Positions 1 to 6,009 of a stretch of 9,989 nt of DNA are shown in pieces. Source of the DNA: Verrucomicrobiota bacterium (GTDB lineage Bacteria; Verrucomicrobiota; Verrucomicrobiia; Limisphaerales; AV2); assembly GCA_003218935.1 (NCBI GenBank), contig QHPA01000344.1, forward strand, positions 1 through 9,989, given 5' to 3'. A program made the position numbers and the translations under genes. The notes under the pieces are model-generated. The model worked only from the letters and a program-made list of their open reading frames with translations, had not been told where the DNA came from and did no database searches. How positions within the stretch are numbered: position 1 is the first letter of the stretch; each line of letters starts with the position of its first letter.

Positions 1-924
1 CTGCAGGCTGTGGCCGTGGACCATTTTTTCGACCAGCTCGTGCCCTACCCAATCGATCGCATTGGTCGGATTGCCGTTGCATTCATACCACGTCAACGGC
101 CCGACGCCGTCGCCCGGCGCGATGACGATCTGCAAGTATTTTCCGGGTTTGAATTTCCCGGCCGCAATGCGTCCGCCGATCGTGCCGACCTGAATCGGCA
201 AAAAACTGGTTCCTCCAGTATGTTTGAACCAGTAATTGCCGGCGAGCAAATCGATTTTGCCGTCGGCATCGATGTCCGCCGCCGCCATTCCTTCGGCGTA
301 GAGGAACTTGCCCTGGTCGCCGCGTTCGCCCGCCCTGCCGGAGAACATGGCAACGCAGGGCCACGGCTCAGTGTGGCGCGGGTCAGCCGGAATGTCCGCG
401 AGGAAAATTGTTTTTGCGCCCTGGTTCCAGAAAGCGAGCTGGGGTCGGCCCGTGCCTTTGAAATCACCGAATGTCTGATCGTGGTGCTGCGTCGCGCCGC
501 TCTTTTTGATCAAATGCCGTTTCCAGGAGACCATCGGCGCGAAATTCGGATAGGGGTTTTCCCACCACCAGACTTCCGTGCTTTGCCAGTCGCCGCCGAA
601 CACAAGGTCCGGATCGCCATCGCCGTCGATGTCGTAAACCGCGCCCCCAGCCTCGACGGTGAGGAAATCCTTGTCGATGACGTAGCGGTCCCAGCCTTTG
701 TCCGTGCGCCGGTACCAGACGAGCGCGGGCGCCACCTGGCGGAAACTGAGCACGAAATCATTCACGCCGTCCCGGTCCAGATCGGCGACGAGCGCGCCGG
801 TCTGCTGGGTGGACTCGCCGGGTGTGGGCAGCTCTCCGTTCTTGCTCGAGAGATGGCTCCATTTCGGCTCCGCGGCGGCAAGTGAAGTCAGCAAACTCAG
901 GAACGACAATAAGCAGCGGTTCAT
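1..924 (-). CDS. Exported FG-GAP/VCBS repeat protein (C-terminus cut by window edge)
   Basis: The frame is open from an ATG at 924 to base 1, giving 308 residues with no stop, so the C-terminus lies outside the window. The start is supported by a GGAGG six bases upstream. Residues 1-18 look like a Sec signal peptide: MNRC, a hydrophobic Leu-rich stretch, then SLAAAE. The rest carries repeated Asp-rich blades of FG-GAP/VCBS type: LVADLDRDGVNDFVLS (45-60), VYDIDGDGDPDLVFGG (96-111), a weaker blade near 152-166 and AADIDADGKIDLLAGN (215-230). The Asp/Gly loops are typical calcium-binding loops of an integrin-like beta-propeller. The last visible residues, VHGHSLQ, resemble a region before further blades in such proteins, as I recall them. 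A secreted or cell-surface propeller is likely; the ligand is unknown. Some family members carry a fused C-terminal enzyme or sorting domain, which cannot be judged here. Confidence 0.85.
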   Translation of the reverse strand, partial: MNRCLLSFLSLLTSLAAAEPKWSHLSSKNGELPTPGESTQQTGALVADLDRDGVNDFVLSFRQVAPALVWYRRTDKGWDRYVIDKDFLTVEAGGAVYDIDGDGDPDLVFGGDWQSTEVWWWENPYPNFAPMVSWKRHLIKKSGATQHHDQTFGDFKGTGRPQLAFWNQGAKTIFLADIPADPRHTEPWPCVAMFSGRAGERGDQGKFLYAEGMAAADIDADGKIDLLAGNYWFKHTGGTSFLPIQVGTIGGRIAAGKFKPGKYLQIVIAPGDGVGPLTWYECNGNPTNAIDWVGHELVEKMVHGHSLQ

Positions 925-969
925 GGAACACCTCCAAAAATTGGACGTGAGTTGGGGCCATGAACCGCT
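915..969. repeat. 12-bp inverted repeat over the FG-GAP start codon
   Basis: AGCGGTTCATGG at 915-926 is the exact reverse complement of CCATGAACCGCT at 958-969. The first arm contains the start codon of the FG-GAP gene and the second overlaps the left edge of the hairpin repeat. A third copy of the core, GCGGTTCAT, lies at 1029-1037. In the FG-GAP mRNA the arms could pair and hide the start codon and Shine-Dalgarno, or they may be remnants of repeat insertion. Confidence 0.55.
931..935 (-). promoter_or_regulatory. Shine-Dalgarno of the FG-GAP protein
   Basis: Read on the minus strand, GGAGG is followed by six bases (TGTTCC) and then the ATG at 924. This is a strong, well-spaced ribosome binding site and fixes the start. 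Confidence 0.75.
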
Positions 970-1037
970 CCCTCACCCGACCTCCGGCCACCCTCTCCAC
1001 CATTGGGGGAGAGGGAAGGGGTGAGGGCGCGGTTCAT
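960..1037 (+). repeat. GC-rich hairpin repeat, copy 1
   Basis: Outer arms 960-978 and 1019-1037 are inverted repeats of 19 bp with one mismatch (ATGAACCGC then CCCTCACCC, against GGGTGAGGG then GCGGTTCAT). Inside lie a small side hairpin at 979-989 (GACC-TCC-GGCC, imperfect) and a perfect inner stem, CCCTCTCC at 991-998 against GGAGAGGG at 1008-1015. The same order of arms occurs inverted at 5900-5964, so this is a dispersed repeat family rather than a one-off terminator. It lies 17 bases past the stop of the broken kinase and upstream of the FG-GAP gene, so it could also end or protect the kinase transcript. No U-tract follows either side. Confidence 0.8.
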
Positions 1038-1053
1038 AGGTTGGACTGGCCGA

Positions 1054-1913
1054 TCAACTGATCGCGAACGCTTTCAGGCTTGGTTCGTGGACGCGGGGGT
1101 GATCTGCCTTCAGAAAATGCCGGACTTCCTCAAACGATACCGGCGTCGTGGCTCCTCGTTGCATCGCGACCACCGCGCCGAACGCATTGCCAAGCCGGCA
1201 GCAGTCGGCCAGCGATTTGCCTCGCAGATATTCGTGGATGAATCCGGCGGAAAAGGCGTCGCCGGACCACCGAGCGTCACGAGGCAGCACGACAACGACC
1301 AGTCCTCCATCATCTCCGCACAGAAATCCGGCAGTGACGAAAGCGAAATTTCAAACAGCTCGGCCAGGTAATGCGCCTCATGCAAATTCATCTTCAAAAT
1401 GTTCGCCTGCTTGAGCGACTCGGTAATGGTTTCCCTGAAAAAGCAGTCCTTGCGCAGGTTGATATCCAGAAACTTCACGCCCTTGCCGGTCACCTCGAGC
1501 AGGCGCCGCAACGACCGCCGCGAAGTCGGCGCCCGCTGAACCAGCGTGCCGAAACAAACGCAGTCGGCTGCACGCGCCAGGCCCAGCAGTTCGTCCGTGA
1601 CATCAATGAAATCATAAGCGACCTCGGAGACGATGAGGAAATCGGGGTTCCCCTTGTCATCCAGCCTGACTTTGACAGTACCGGTCGGGTGACGATCCTC
1701 CTGCTGAAGGCAGGAGACATCCATTCCGAACGCGGCGATTTGTTCGAGCGCCTTGCGTCCGTAATCGTCTCGCCCGATCCGGCTGATGATGATCCCACGG
1801 TCGCCGAGTGAATTGACGCGACAGGCGAAATTGAACGGCGCGCCGCCGAGCGCCGGTCCGGAGGGAAACAAATCCCAAAGCGTTTCTCCAAATGACAGAA
1901 CGGTTTTCTGCAT
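1054..1913 (-). pseudogene. PfkB-family carbohydrate kinase (fructokinase-like), broken by internal out-of-frame deletion
   Basis: The ATG at 1913 follows GGAG with five bases between. The N-terminal part reads as a fructokinase-like PfkB protein: SFGETLWDLFPSG, the sugar-binding GGAPFNFA motif, and DINLRKDCFF, NILKMNLHE and CCLVTLG further on. At about 1264-1272 the sense changes frame: LVTLG is followed directly by the C-terminal GDAFSAGFIHEYLRGKSLADCC, read one frame over and ending at the TGA at 1054-1056. In the family, about 25-30 residues normally separate these parts, including the DTxGAGD approach to the catalytic Asp. Here the first Gly of GxGD is gone, so roughly 80 nt seem missing as well as the frame. 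Unbroken translation would instead run into unrelated sequence ending near 1110. As read, no active kinase can be made. The rest of both halves looks well conserved, pointing to a recent event or an assembly error. No sugar-use genes are adjacent to suggest the substrate. Confidence 0.8.
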
Positions 1914-1918
1914 GACGA

Positions 1919-1922
1919 CTCC
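1919..1922 (-). promoter_or_regulatory. Shine-Dalgarno of the kinase gene
   Basis: GGAG on the minus strand is five bases before the ATG at 1913. This supports that ATG over other starts. Confidence 0.55.
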
Positions 1923-2007
1923 GACACGGCCAGTTTTTCACCGCGGATTTGATTACGCAATCCTCTTTCCGAAAGCGGAGCGTCGCGTGGCTCGTTGCGA
2001 ACGGGAG

Positions 2008-2029
2008 TTTTTTACGACTTTTTTACGTC
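2008..2029. repeat. Tandem 11-bp direct repeat with phased T/A tracts
   Basis: TTTTTTACGAC (2008-2018) is followed directly by TTTTTTACGTC (2019-2029), with one mismatch in 11. The 11-base period places both A-tracts on the same helical face. It lies about 95-115 bases upstream of the kinase start. Such spacing fits a bent-DNA upstream element, or a tandem site for an OmpR/PhoB-type response regulator; which one is not determined. Confidence 0.5.
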
Positions 2030-2113
2030 TATCTGACATGCAGCAACGCGAGCGGCGATAATGAGGACGCCGAATCAGCGGGTCAGGCAGGCGTAGTTGG
2101 CAAATCGATAGCG

Positions 2114-2136
2114 CGGTAAATTTTATCAATTAACCG
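2114..2136. promoter_or_regulatory. Palindrome, possible operator
   Basis: CGGTAAATT and AATTAACCG form 9-bp arms with one mismatch around a five-base centre. An AT-rich dyad in the middle of a divergent intergenic region could be a binding site for a dimeric repressor. No cognate regulator gene is in the window, so this is tentative. Confidence 0.3.
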
Positions 2137-2195
2137 TCGAACAACCCGCACGAGTAGTCTTGCCGTCATGAACAGAAGCTTCGCTACGAATTTGG

Positions 2196-2226
2196 CCGGA
2201 CAAGCGGTTTTTCCGCCCTTGTTCGG
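2196..2226 (+). other. Hairpin in the region upstream of the FHA gene
   Basis: CCGGACAAG (2196-2204) pairs with CTTGTTCGG (2218-2226) over nine pairs including one G-U, topped by CGG-TTTTT-CCG with a two-base bulge. A seven-T run follows only after 15 more bases, which is too far for a standard intrinsic terminator. It may be a structured leader of the FHA transcript or chance. Confidence 0.3.
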
Positions 2227-2367
2227 CGGGATTTCCGGTTCTTTTTTTGAATGGATTATTGCCCCGAATTGTCATAGGCTTTGTGTCAACCTGGTTGTTT
2301 CGTCTCGCATTATTCGCCGCGGTCGAACCAACGGGCCAACAAAACGAAAGGTCAGCAATGAACAGCC

Positions 2368-2376
2368 AAGGAGGGG
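2368..2376 (+). promoter_or_regulatory. Shine-Dalgarno of the FHA gene
   Basis: AAGGAGGGG lies just before the ATG at 2380. The GGAGG core is five bases away, a strong site that fixes the start. Confidence 0.75.
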
Positions 2377-2379
2377 ACC

Positions 2380-2988
2380 ATGCCACAACTAGCGATCAAA
2401 TCCGGGTCGCGCGCCGCGCAGACGATTGAATTGCCGTCAGGCACCATCCGGCTCGGACGCGATTCAACAAACGATTTCTGCTTCGACGACGCAACCGTTT
2501 CGAGCCGGCACTGCGAAGTCATCCTGCAGGACGGCACCGTGCGGATTCACGACCTGGGCTCTACCAACGGCACGTTCATTGACGGTCAGCAGATCAAGGA
2601 AGCCGTGCTGGTACCGGGCCAAACGCTGAACCTTGGCTCGGTGGAAATCGCCTTTGAAGACGCGCCCGCTCGCATCGCAATTCCGGCGCTGACGCCTCAG
2701 CAACCGAATCCGTTTTTGGCGGACGGCGCGCCTGCGTGCTACAACCACTCTGGCTCCGTTGCGACGATGGAATGCGCGCAGTGCGGCAAGACATTCTGTG
2801 AACTGTGCGTTCACCAGATCCGCCGCATGGGCGGCGCGTCTTTGAAATTGTGCCCCGTCTGTGGCGGACATTGCCAGCCCCTCGGCCAGCCCAAGGTCGA
2901 GAAGAAGCGTAAGTCGCGCATCAGCTCGTGGCTGGGGAAACTAACGGCGAAAATGACCGGGCGTTTAACGCGAACGATCCTGCCTTAG
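2380..2988 (+). CDS. FHA domain protein with B-box-like zinc finger
   Basis: A 202-residue cytosolic protein. An FHA domain (about 4-94), which binds phosphothreonine peptides, shows the family landmarks: LGR at 25-27, SSRH at 41-44, and GSTNGTF at 60-66 followed by a buried strand ending near EIAFE. After a Pro/Ala linker comes a Cys/His cluster (120-165): C120, H123, C132, C135, C140, C143, C158, C161 and H164/C165. This fits a B-box or double zinc-binding module of the CYNH...CAQCGK.FCELC...LCPVCGG type. The tail (172-202) is basic, with KKRKSR then WLGKLTAKMTGRLTR, and could be an amphipathic, membrane- or nucleic-acid-contacting end. No transmembrane segment is seen, although I recall longer relatives carrying one. 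It is probably a phospho-dependent adaptor in Ser/Thr kinase signalling, but no kinase or phosphatase gene lies near. It is a single gene flanked by opposite-strand genes. Confidence 0.85.
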   Translation: MPQLAIKSGSRAAQTIELPSGTIRLGRDSTNDFCFDDATVSSRHCEVILQDGTVRIHDLGSTNGTFIDGQQIKEAVLVPGQTLNLGSVEIAFEDAPARIAIPALTPQQPNPFLADGAPACYNHSGSVATMECAQCGKTFCELCVHQIRRMGGASLKLCPVCGGHCQPLGQPKVEKKRKSRISSWLGKLTAKMTGRLTRTILP

Positions 2989-3084
2989 CCGTCTCTATCC
3001 AGTCAGGGTTTGTTTCAAAAAATTTTGCGAACAGGCGAAAACTTTACACGCGATGCTGGTCGATTGTCATAACCAAAGCTGCCC
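2989..3084. other. Convergent intergenic spacer
   Basis: These 96 bases separate the convergent FHA gene and permease 2. I looked for a bidirectional terminator and saw only a weak AT stem, CAAAA-AA-TTTTG, around 3016-3027. No convincing terminator is visible. Confidence 0.4.
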
Positions 3085-4443
3085 TCACTCGTATCTAAGC
3101 GCCTGAATCGGATCGAGCCGCGCGGCTTTGAAGGCAGGAAACAGGCCGGCGACGATTCCCACACAGGCGCTGAAGATCACGGCGATCACCATGGCCGTCG
3201 GTGTGACGACCGGTGAATTCTGGGATGGCGAAACCATGGCCAGCAGGCGCACGAGGCCAAACGACGCGGCCAGTCCGGCGAGCGCGCCGACGAGGGCGAC
3301 GACGATGCTTTCCACCAGAATTTGCAGAAAGATCGCCAGCCCGGTCGCCCCGATTGCCTTGCAGATGCCGATCTCACGGATGCGTTCGTTGATGCTGGCC
3401 AGCATGATGTTCATGATGCCGATGCCGCCGACGATCAGACTGATCGCGGCGATGATGCCGCCGCTCAGGCGTGCGTTGCGAATCTGCGCGTTGATGCTTT
3501 GAATCTGGTTTTCCTGCGTGCGGAAGCTGAAGTCTTCGATGCCCCGATGGGTCATCAGCAGCACGTTGCGCGCTTGTTGCAGCGCGGGTTCAAGCCGATC
3601 CAGACTCGTCACCTTCACATCAATGTCCGTCAGGCGCGGATCGGGGATATTATTTGCTCCGGCGGCGGAGCGGAACCGGACCCACATCGTGTTCATCGGC
3701 AGGTAAACCGTGTAGTTCTTGCGCCAGAACGCCCAGCTACCGCCGCCGCGGCCCCAGCCGCGCCGGCGCGCCGGACCGGCCTGTTTCTCCCTCGGTTTCG
3801 TTTTGGCAAGTTCGCGTTCTTTGCGTTCCTGTTCGCCCTCGTAACGAGTGAACATGCCGACGATGGTGAACGGTTGCCCGTTGATGAGAACCTGTTGGCC
3901 AATCGGAACGATATCCTGGCCGGTCTTCTCCGGTGAGCCGAACAGTTCGTCCCGGATGCCGGTGCCGATGACGCAAACACTGTTGGCCTTTTCCTCGTCA
4001 AGGTCGGTAAAAAACCGTCCATGCTGCAGTGTGTGCAGGTTCATGTCGAGCACGGCCGGCCAGACGCCGACGCATTCGGATGGATTGACCATTTTGTCGC
4101 CGCGCGTGACGGTGCAGTTGTTCAGCGCCATCTCAGGCGAGACCAGCCGGATCAACGGCGCGCTTTGGCGCAGCGCCATGACATCCACCATGGTCCGTCC
4201 CGGCGCTTCTTCCGCGAGATGCTCCTGGTAAGCCGGCACGTCCTGGTCTTCCAGCAACACTTTGTCCGCGCCTCCCATCGCAATCATCGTTTCCTTCAAC
4301 CCGTTTTCCATACCCTTCACGATGGCCGCCATGCCGACCAGGCTCGCCACGCCGAGAATGATGCCCAGCATCGTGAGCAGCGAACGGAACTTGTGCGCCC
4401 AGATTTCCTTCAGACCCACGAGGATGGTGTTGAGCAGGTTCAT
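3085..4443 (-). CDS. MacB/FtsX-type ABC transporter permease 2
   Basis: 452 residues from the ATG at 4443, which overlaps the upstream permease stop by one base (TGATG), a sign of translational coupling. The same frame extends further upstream, but only as His/Arg-rich shadow of permease 1. Layout is that of a MacB-type permease: cytosolic N-terminus with KEIWAHKFRSLLTMLGIILGV, TM1 about 22-44, a large periplasmic domain about 45-325 (MacB core, with VCVIGTGIRDELFG at 156-169), then TM2 about 327-350, TM3 about 372-400 and TM4 about 412-436. It ends in PAFKAARLDPIQALRYE, the usual FtsX/MacB terminus. It has no ATPase domain and would depend on the separate ATPase upstream. It is homologous to permease 1 end to end. 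The periplasmic domain carries an Arg/Gly-rich insertion (about 200-240). Likely role: inner-membrane mechanotransmission unit exporting lipids, peptides or drugs; substrate unknown. Confidence 0.9.
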   Translation of the reverse strand: MNLLNTILVGLKEIWAHKFRSLLTMLGIILGVASLVGMAAIVKGMENGLKETMIAMGGADKVLLEDQDVPAYQEHLAEEAPGRTMVDVMALRQSAPLIRLVSPEMALNNCTVTRGDKMVNPSECVGVWPAVLDMNLHTLQHGRFFTDLDEEKANSVCVIGTGIRDELFGSPEKTGQDIVPIGQQVLINGQPFTIVGMFTRYEGEQERKERELAKTKPREKQAGPARRRGWGRGGGSWAFWRKNYTVYLPMNTMWVRFRSAAGANNIPDPRLTDIDVKVTSLDRLEPALQQARNVLLMTHRGIEDFSFRTQENQIQSINAQIRNARLSGGIIAAISLIVGGIGIMNIMLASINERIREIGICKAIGATGLAIFLQILVESIVVALVGALAGLAASFGLVRLLAMVSPSQNSPVVTPTAMVIAVIFSACVGIVAGLFPAFKAARLDPIQALRYE

Positions 4444-5834
4444 CACTCGTAACGCAGCGCCTGAATCGGATCGAGCCGGGCGGCCTTGAACGCCGGAAAT
4501 AAACCGGCCATGATCCCGACACACGCGCTGAAAAAAAACGCGATGGCCATCGCGGTGATGGTGATGATCGGAGCGTTGTCCGTGGGCGAAAAACTGACGA
4601 TCAATCGCACGAGTCCATACGACGCGATCAAACCGACCAGTCCACCGAGAACGGCGATCACGATGCTTTCGACCAGGATTTGAACAAATACATCTTCCGT
4701 CGCGGCGCCGACGGCTTTGCGGATGCCGATTTCCCGCACGCGCTCGGAAATGCTGGCGAGCATGATGTTCATGATACCGATGCCGCCCACCAGCAGGCTG
4801 ATGCCGGCGATGATGCCGCCGCTCATGCGGGCGTTGTGAATGAAGGTGTTGATGTTCTCCGCCCATTCCTCCTGAGTGCGGAACGAAAAGTCCTCGATCC
4901 CCTTGTGCGTGGCCATCAGCACATTCCGGATTTGCTGCAATGCAATGTTTATGTGGTCAACGTCGGCGATCTTCACTTCGAGGACAGAAAGGCGCGGGTC
5001 GGGCACATTCACCGTGTCGGCGGCCGTGCTCGAGGATTTGCTCGCACCGGCGCCCGCTGCGCGGAATTTCATCCAGACGGTGTTGAGCGGCATGAGCAGC
5101 GTATTGTTTTTCATGCGGAACGCGAAGCTGCCGCCGCGACCGCTCCAGCCCCGGCTGCGTTTGGGGCCGGTCGAGGCCTGTTTGGGCTGCAGCTTCGCCA
5201 GCTCGCGCTCTTTGCGTTCCTGCTCGCTCTCGTAATGATCGAACATGCCGATAACGGTAAACAATTGGCCGTTGATGTTGATGGTCTCGCCCACCGGATT
5301 GATTTCCTCGCCGATGTCCTCTGGCGATCCAAAAAGTTCATCGCGCACTCCGGTGCCGATCACACAAACGTTGCGCGCCATTTCATCGTCGATCTCGTTG
5401 AACATGCGGCCGTAGTGGATGACGTGCTCGTACATCTCGAGTGCCACGGGCCAGACGCCGGTGCAATTCCACGGACGAAATGATTTTCCTTTCTTTGAGG
5501 CCGTCGCTCCGAACAGTCGCATTTCGGGAGAAATTTTCGCGACCAGCGGCGCGCTGGCCTCCAGCGCGTAAACGTCGTTGATCGTCACGCCGACCGCCTG
5601 GTCTTTCAATTGCCACTGCTGGATCGGCACGTCCTGCGGTTCAATGCGAACTTTCTGCAGGCCGCCGATGGCAATCAACGCTTCTTTGGCGCCGACTTCC
5701 ATGCCCTTTACGAGCGCCGACATCGCCACCAGACTTGAAACCCCCAGAATGATGCCGAGCATTGTGAGCAGTGAACGGAACTTATGCGCCCAGATTTCTT
5801 TGAACCCGATCAGGATGGCGTTCCAAAGATTCAC
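4443..5834 (-). CDS. MacB/FtsX-type ABC transporter permease 1
   Basis: 463 residues from a GTG at 5834. This start is chosen because it yields MNLWNAILIGFKEIWAHKFRSLL, matching the start of the downstream paralogue residue for residue. A TTG at 5861 in the same frame would add nine residues (MRLRRPAFV) with no homology to the paralogue and no better ribosome site; neither start has a clear Shine-Dalgarno. TM1 is about 22-45, the periplasmic MacB core about 46-335, then TM2 about 338-362, TM3 about 385-412 and TM4 about 424-447, ending in PAFKAARLDPIQALRYE. A charged Arg/Gly-rich insertion (about 201-240: YESEQERKERELAK to RSRGWSGRGG) and a Ser/Ala-rich linker (about 260-274) interrupt the periplasmic part. 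It is separated from the ATPase gene by about 175 bases holding a hairpin repeat, and is coupled to permease 2 by a one-base overlap. Confidence 0.9.
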   Translation of the reverse strand: MNLWNAILIGFKEIWAHKFRSLLTMLGIILGVSSLVAMSALVKGMEVGAKEALIAIGGLQKVRIEPQDVPIQQWQLKDQAVGVTINDVYALEASAPLVAKISPEMRLFGATASKKGKSFRPWNCTGVWPVALEMYEHVIHYGRMFNEIDDEMARNVCVIGTGVRDELFGSPEDIGEEINPVGETININGQLFTVIGMFDHYESEQERKERELAKLQPKQASTGPKRSRGWSGRGGSFAFRMKNNTLLMPLNTVWMKFRAAGAGASKSSSTAADTVNVPDPRLSVLEVKIADVDHINIALQQIRNVLMATHKGIEDFSFRTQEEWAENINTFIHNARMSGGIIAGISLLVGGIGIMNIMLASISERVREIGIRKAVGAATEDVFVQILVESIVIAVLGGLVGLIASYGLVRLIVSFSPTDNAPIITITAMAIAFFFSACVGIMAGLFPAFKAARLDPIQALRYE

Positions 5835-5872
5835 AACGAACGCAGGGCGGCGAAGCCGCAAACAATGCCCAA

Positions 5873-5896
5873 TGTGGAGTGTCGAAAGTCGAAGAC
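5873..5896 (-). repeat. Degenerate heptamer track upstream of permease 1
   Basis: Read on the minus strand, the sequence just after the hairpin repeat runs in loose 7-base units: TCTTCGA, CTTTCGA, CACTCCA, then the related CATTGGG and CATTGTT closer to the gene. The period is clear for two or three units and fades after that. It looks like short tandem repeat filler and has no evident coding role. Confidence 0.35.
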
Positions 5897-5897
5897 G

Positions 5898-5966
5898 CTC
5901 CCCTCACCCTGCCCTCTCCCCTCGTCCGACGAGGGGAGAGGGTGGCCGAAGGCCGGGTGAGGGGTA
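5898..5966 (-). repeat. GC-rich hairpin repeat, copy 2 (opposite orientation)
   Basis: The outer stem is CCCCTCACCC (5900-5909) against GGGTGAGGGG (5955-5964), a perfect 10 bp. The inner stem is CCCTCTCCCCTCGTC (5912-5926) against its exact complement at 5928-5942, 15 bp around a single central base. A side hairpin, GGCC-GAA-GGCC, sits at 5944-5954. The reverse complement shows the same order as copy 1 at 960-1037, so both fold as a three-way junction. It lies inside the export operon between ATPase and permease 1, where it could act as an mRNA-stabilising or partly terminating element. No U-tract follows it on the operon strand. Confidence 0.85.
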
Positions 5967-6009
5967 GACCACGGCAATTTGCGAAGCCATGCGATTTCGC
6001 GCTTCATAT

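Larger units (their letters stand above)
1914..2379. other. Gene-free divergent intergenic region (466 nt)
   Basis: It separates the minus-strand kinase from the plus-strand FHA gene, so both promoters should lie here. Short open frames inside have no recognisable protein features. It holds an 11-bp-phased direct repeat (2008-2029), a palindrome (2114-2136), a hairpin (2196-2226) and a seven-T run (2242-2248), all described separately. I found no convincing -35/-10 pair on either strand. Confidence 0.6.

Noticed and set aside
10..885. 291-codon open frame on the plus strand
   Set aside because: It is antisense to the FG-GAP gene, which has a signal peptide, Asp-rich blades and a strong Shine-Dalgarno; the plus frame shows no domain pattern.
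960..1037. CRISPR-like array or standard intrinsic terminator
   Set aside because: There are no regularly spaced direct repeats, and no U-tract follows the stem; the inverted second copy at 5898-5966 shows a dispersed repeat instead.
1054..1290. Programmed ribosomal frameshifting to join the two kinase halves
   Set aside because: No slippery heptamer is seen, and a frameshift could not restore the missing 25-30 residues. The same holds for the ATPase at about 6590-6600.
2168..2392. 74-codon plus-strand frame upstream of the FHA gene
   Set aside because: No Shine-Dalgarno, no recognisable protein features, and it runs past the strong FHA ribosome site in another frame.
4444..4866. N-terminal extension of permease 2 up to 4866
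   Set aside because: It is His/Arg-rich shadow translation of permease 1; the ATG at 4443 gives a start matching permease 1 and a coupled TGATG overlap.
4680..5483. 267-codon open frame on the plus strand
   Set aside because: It is a shadow of permease 1 in high-GC sequence. The similar plus frame at 3322-3936 shadows permease 2.
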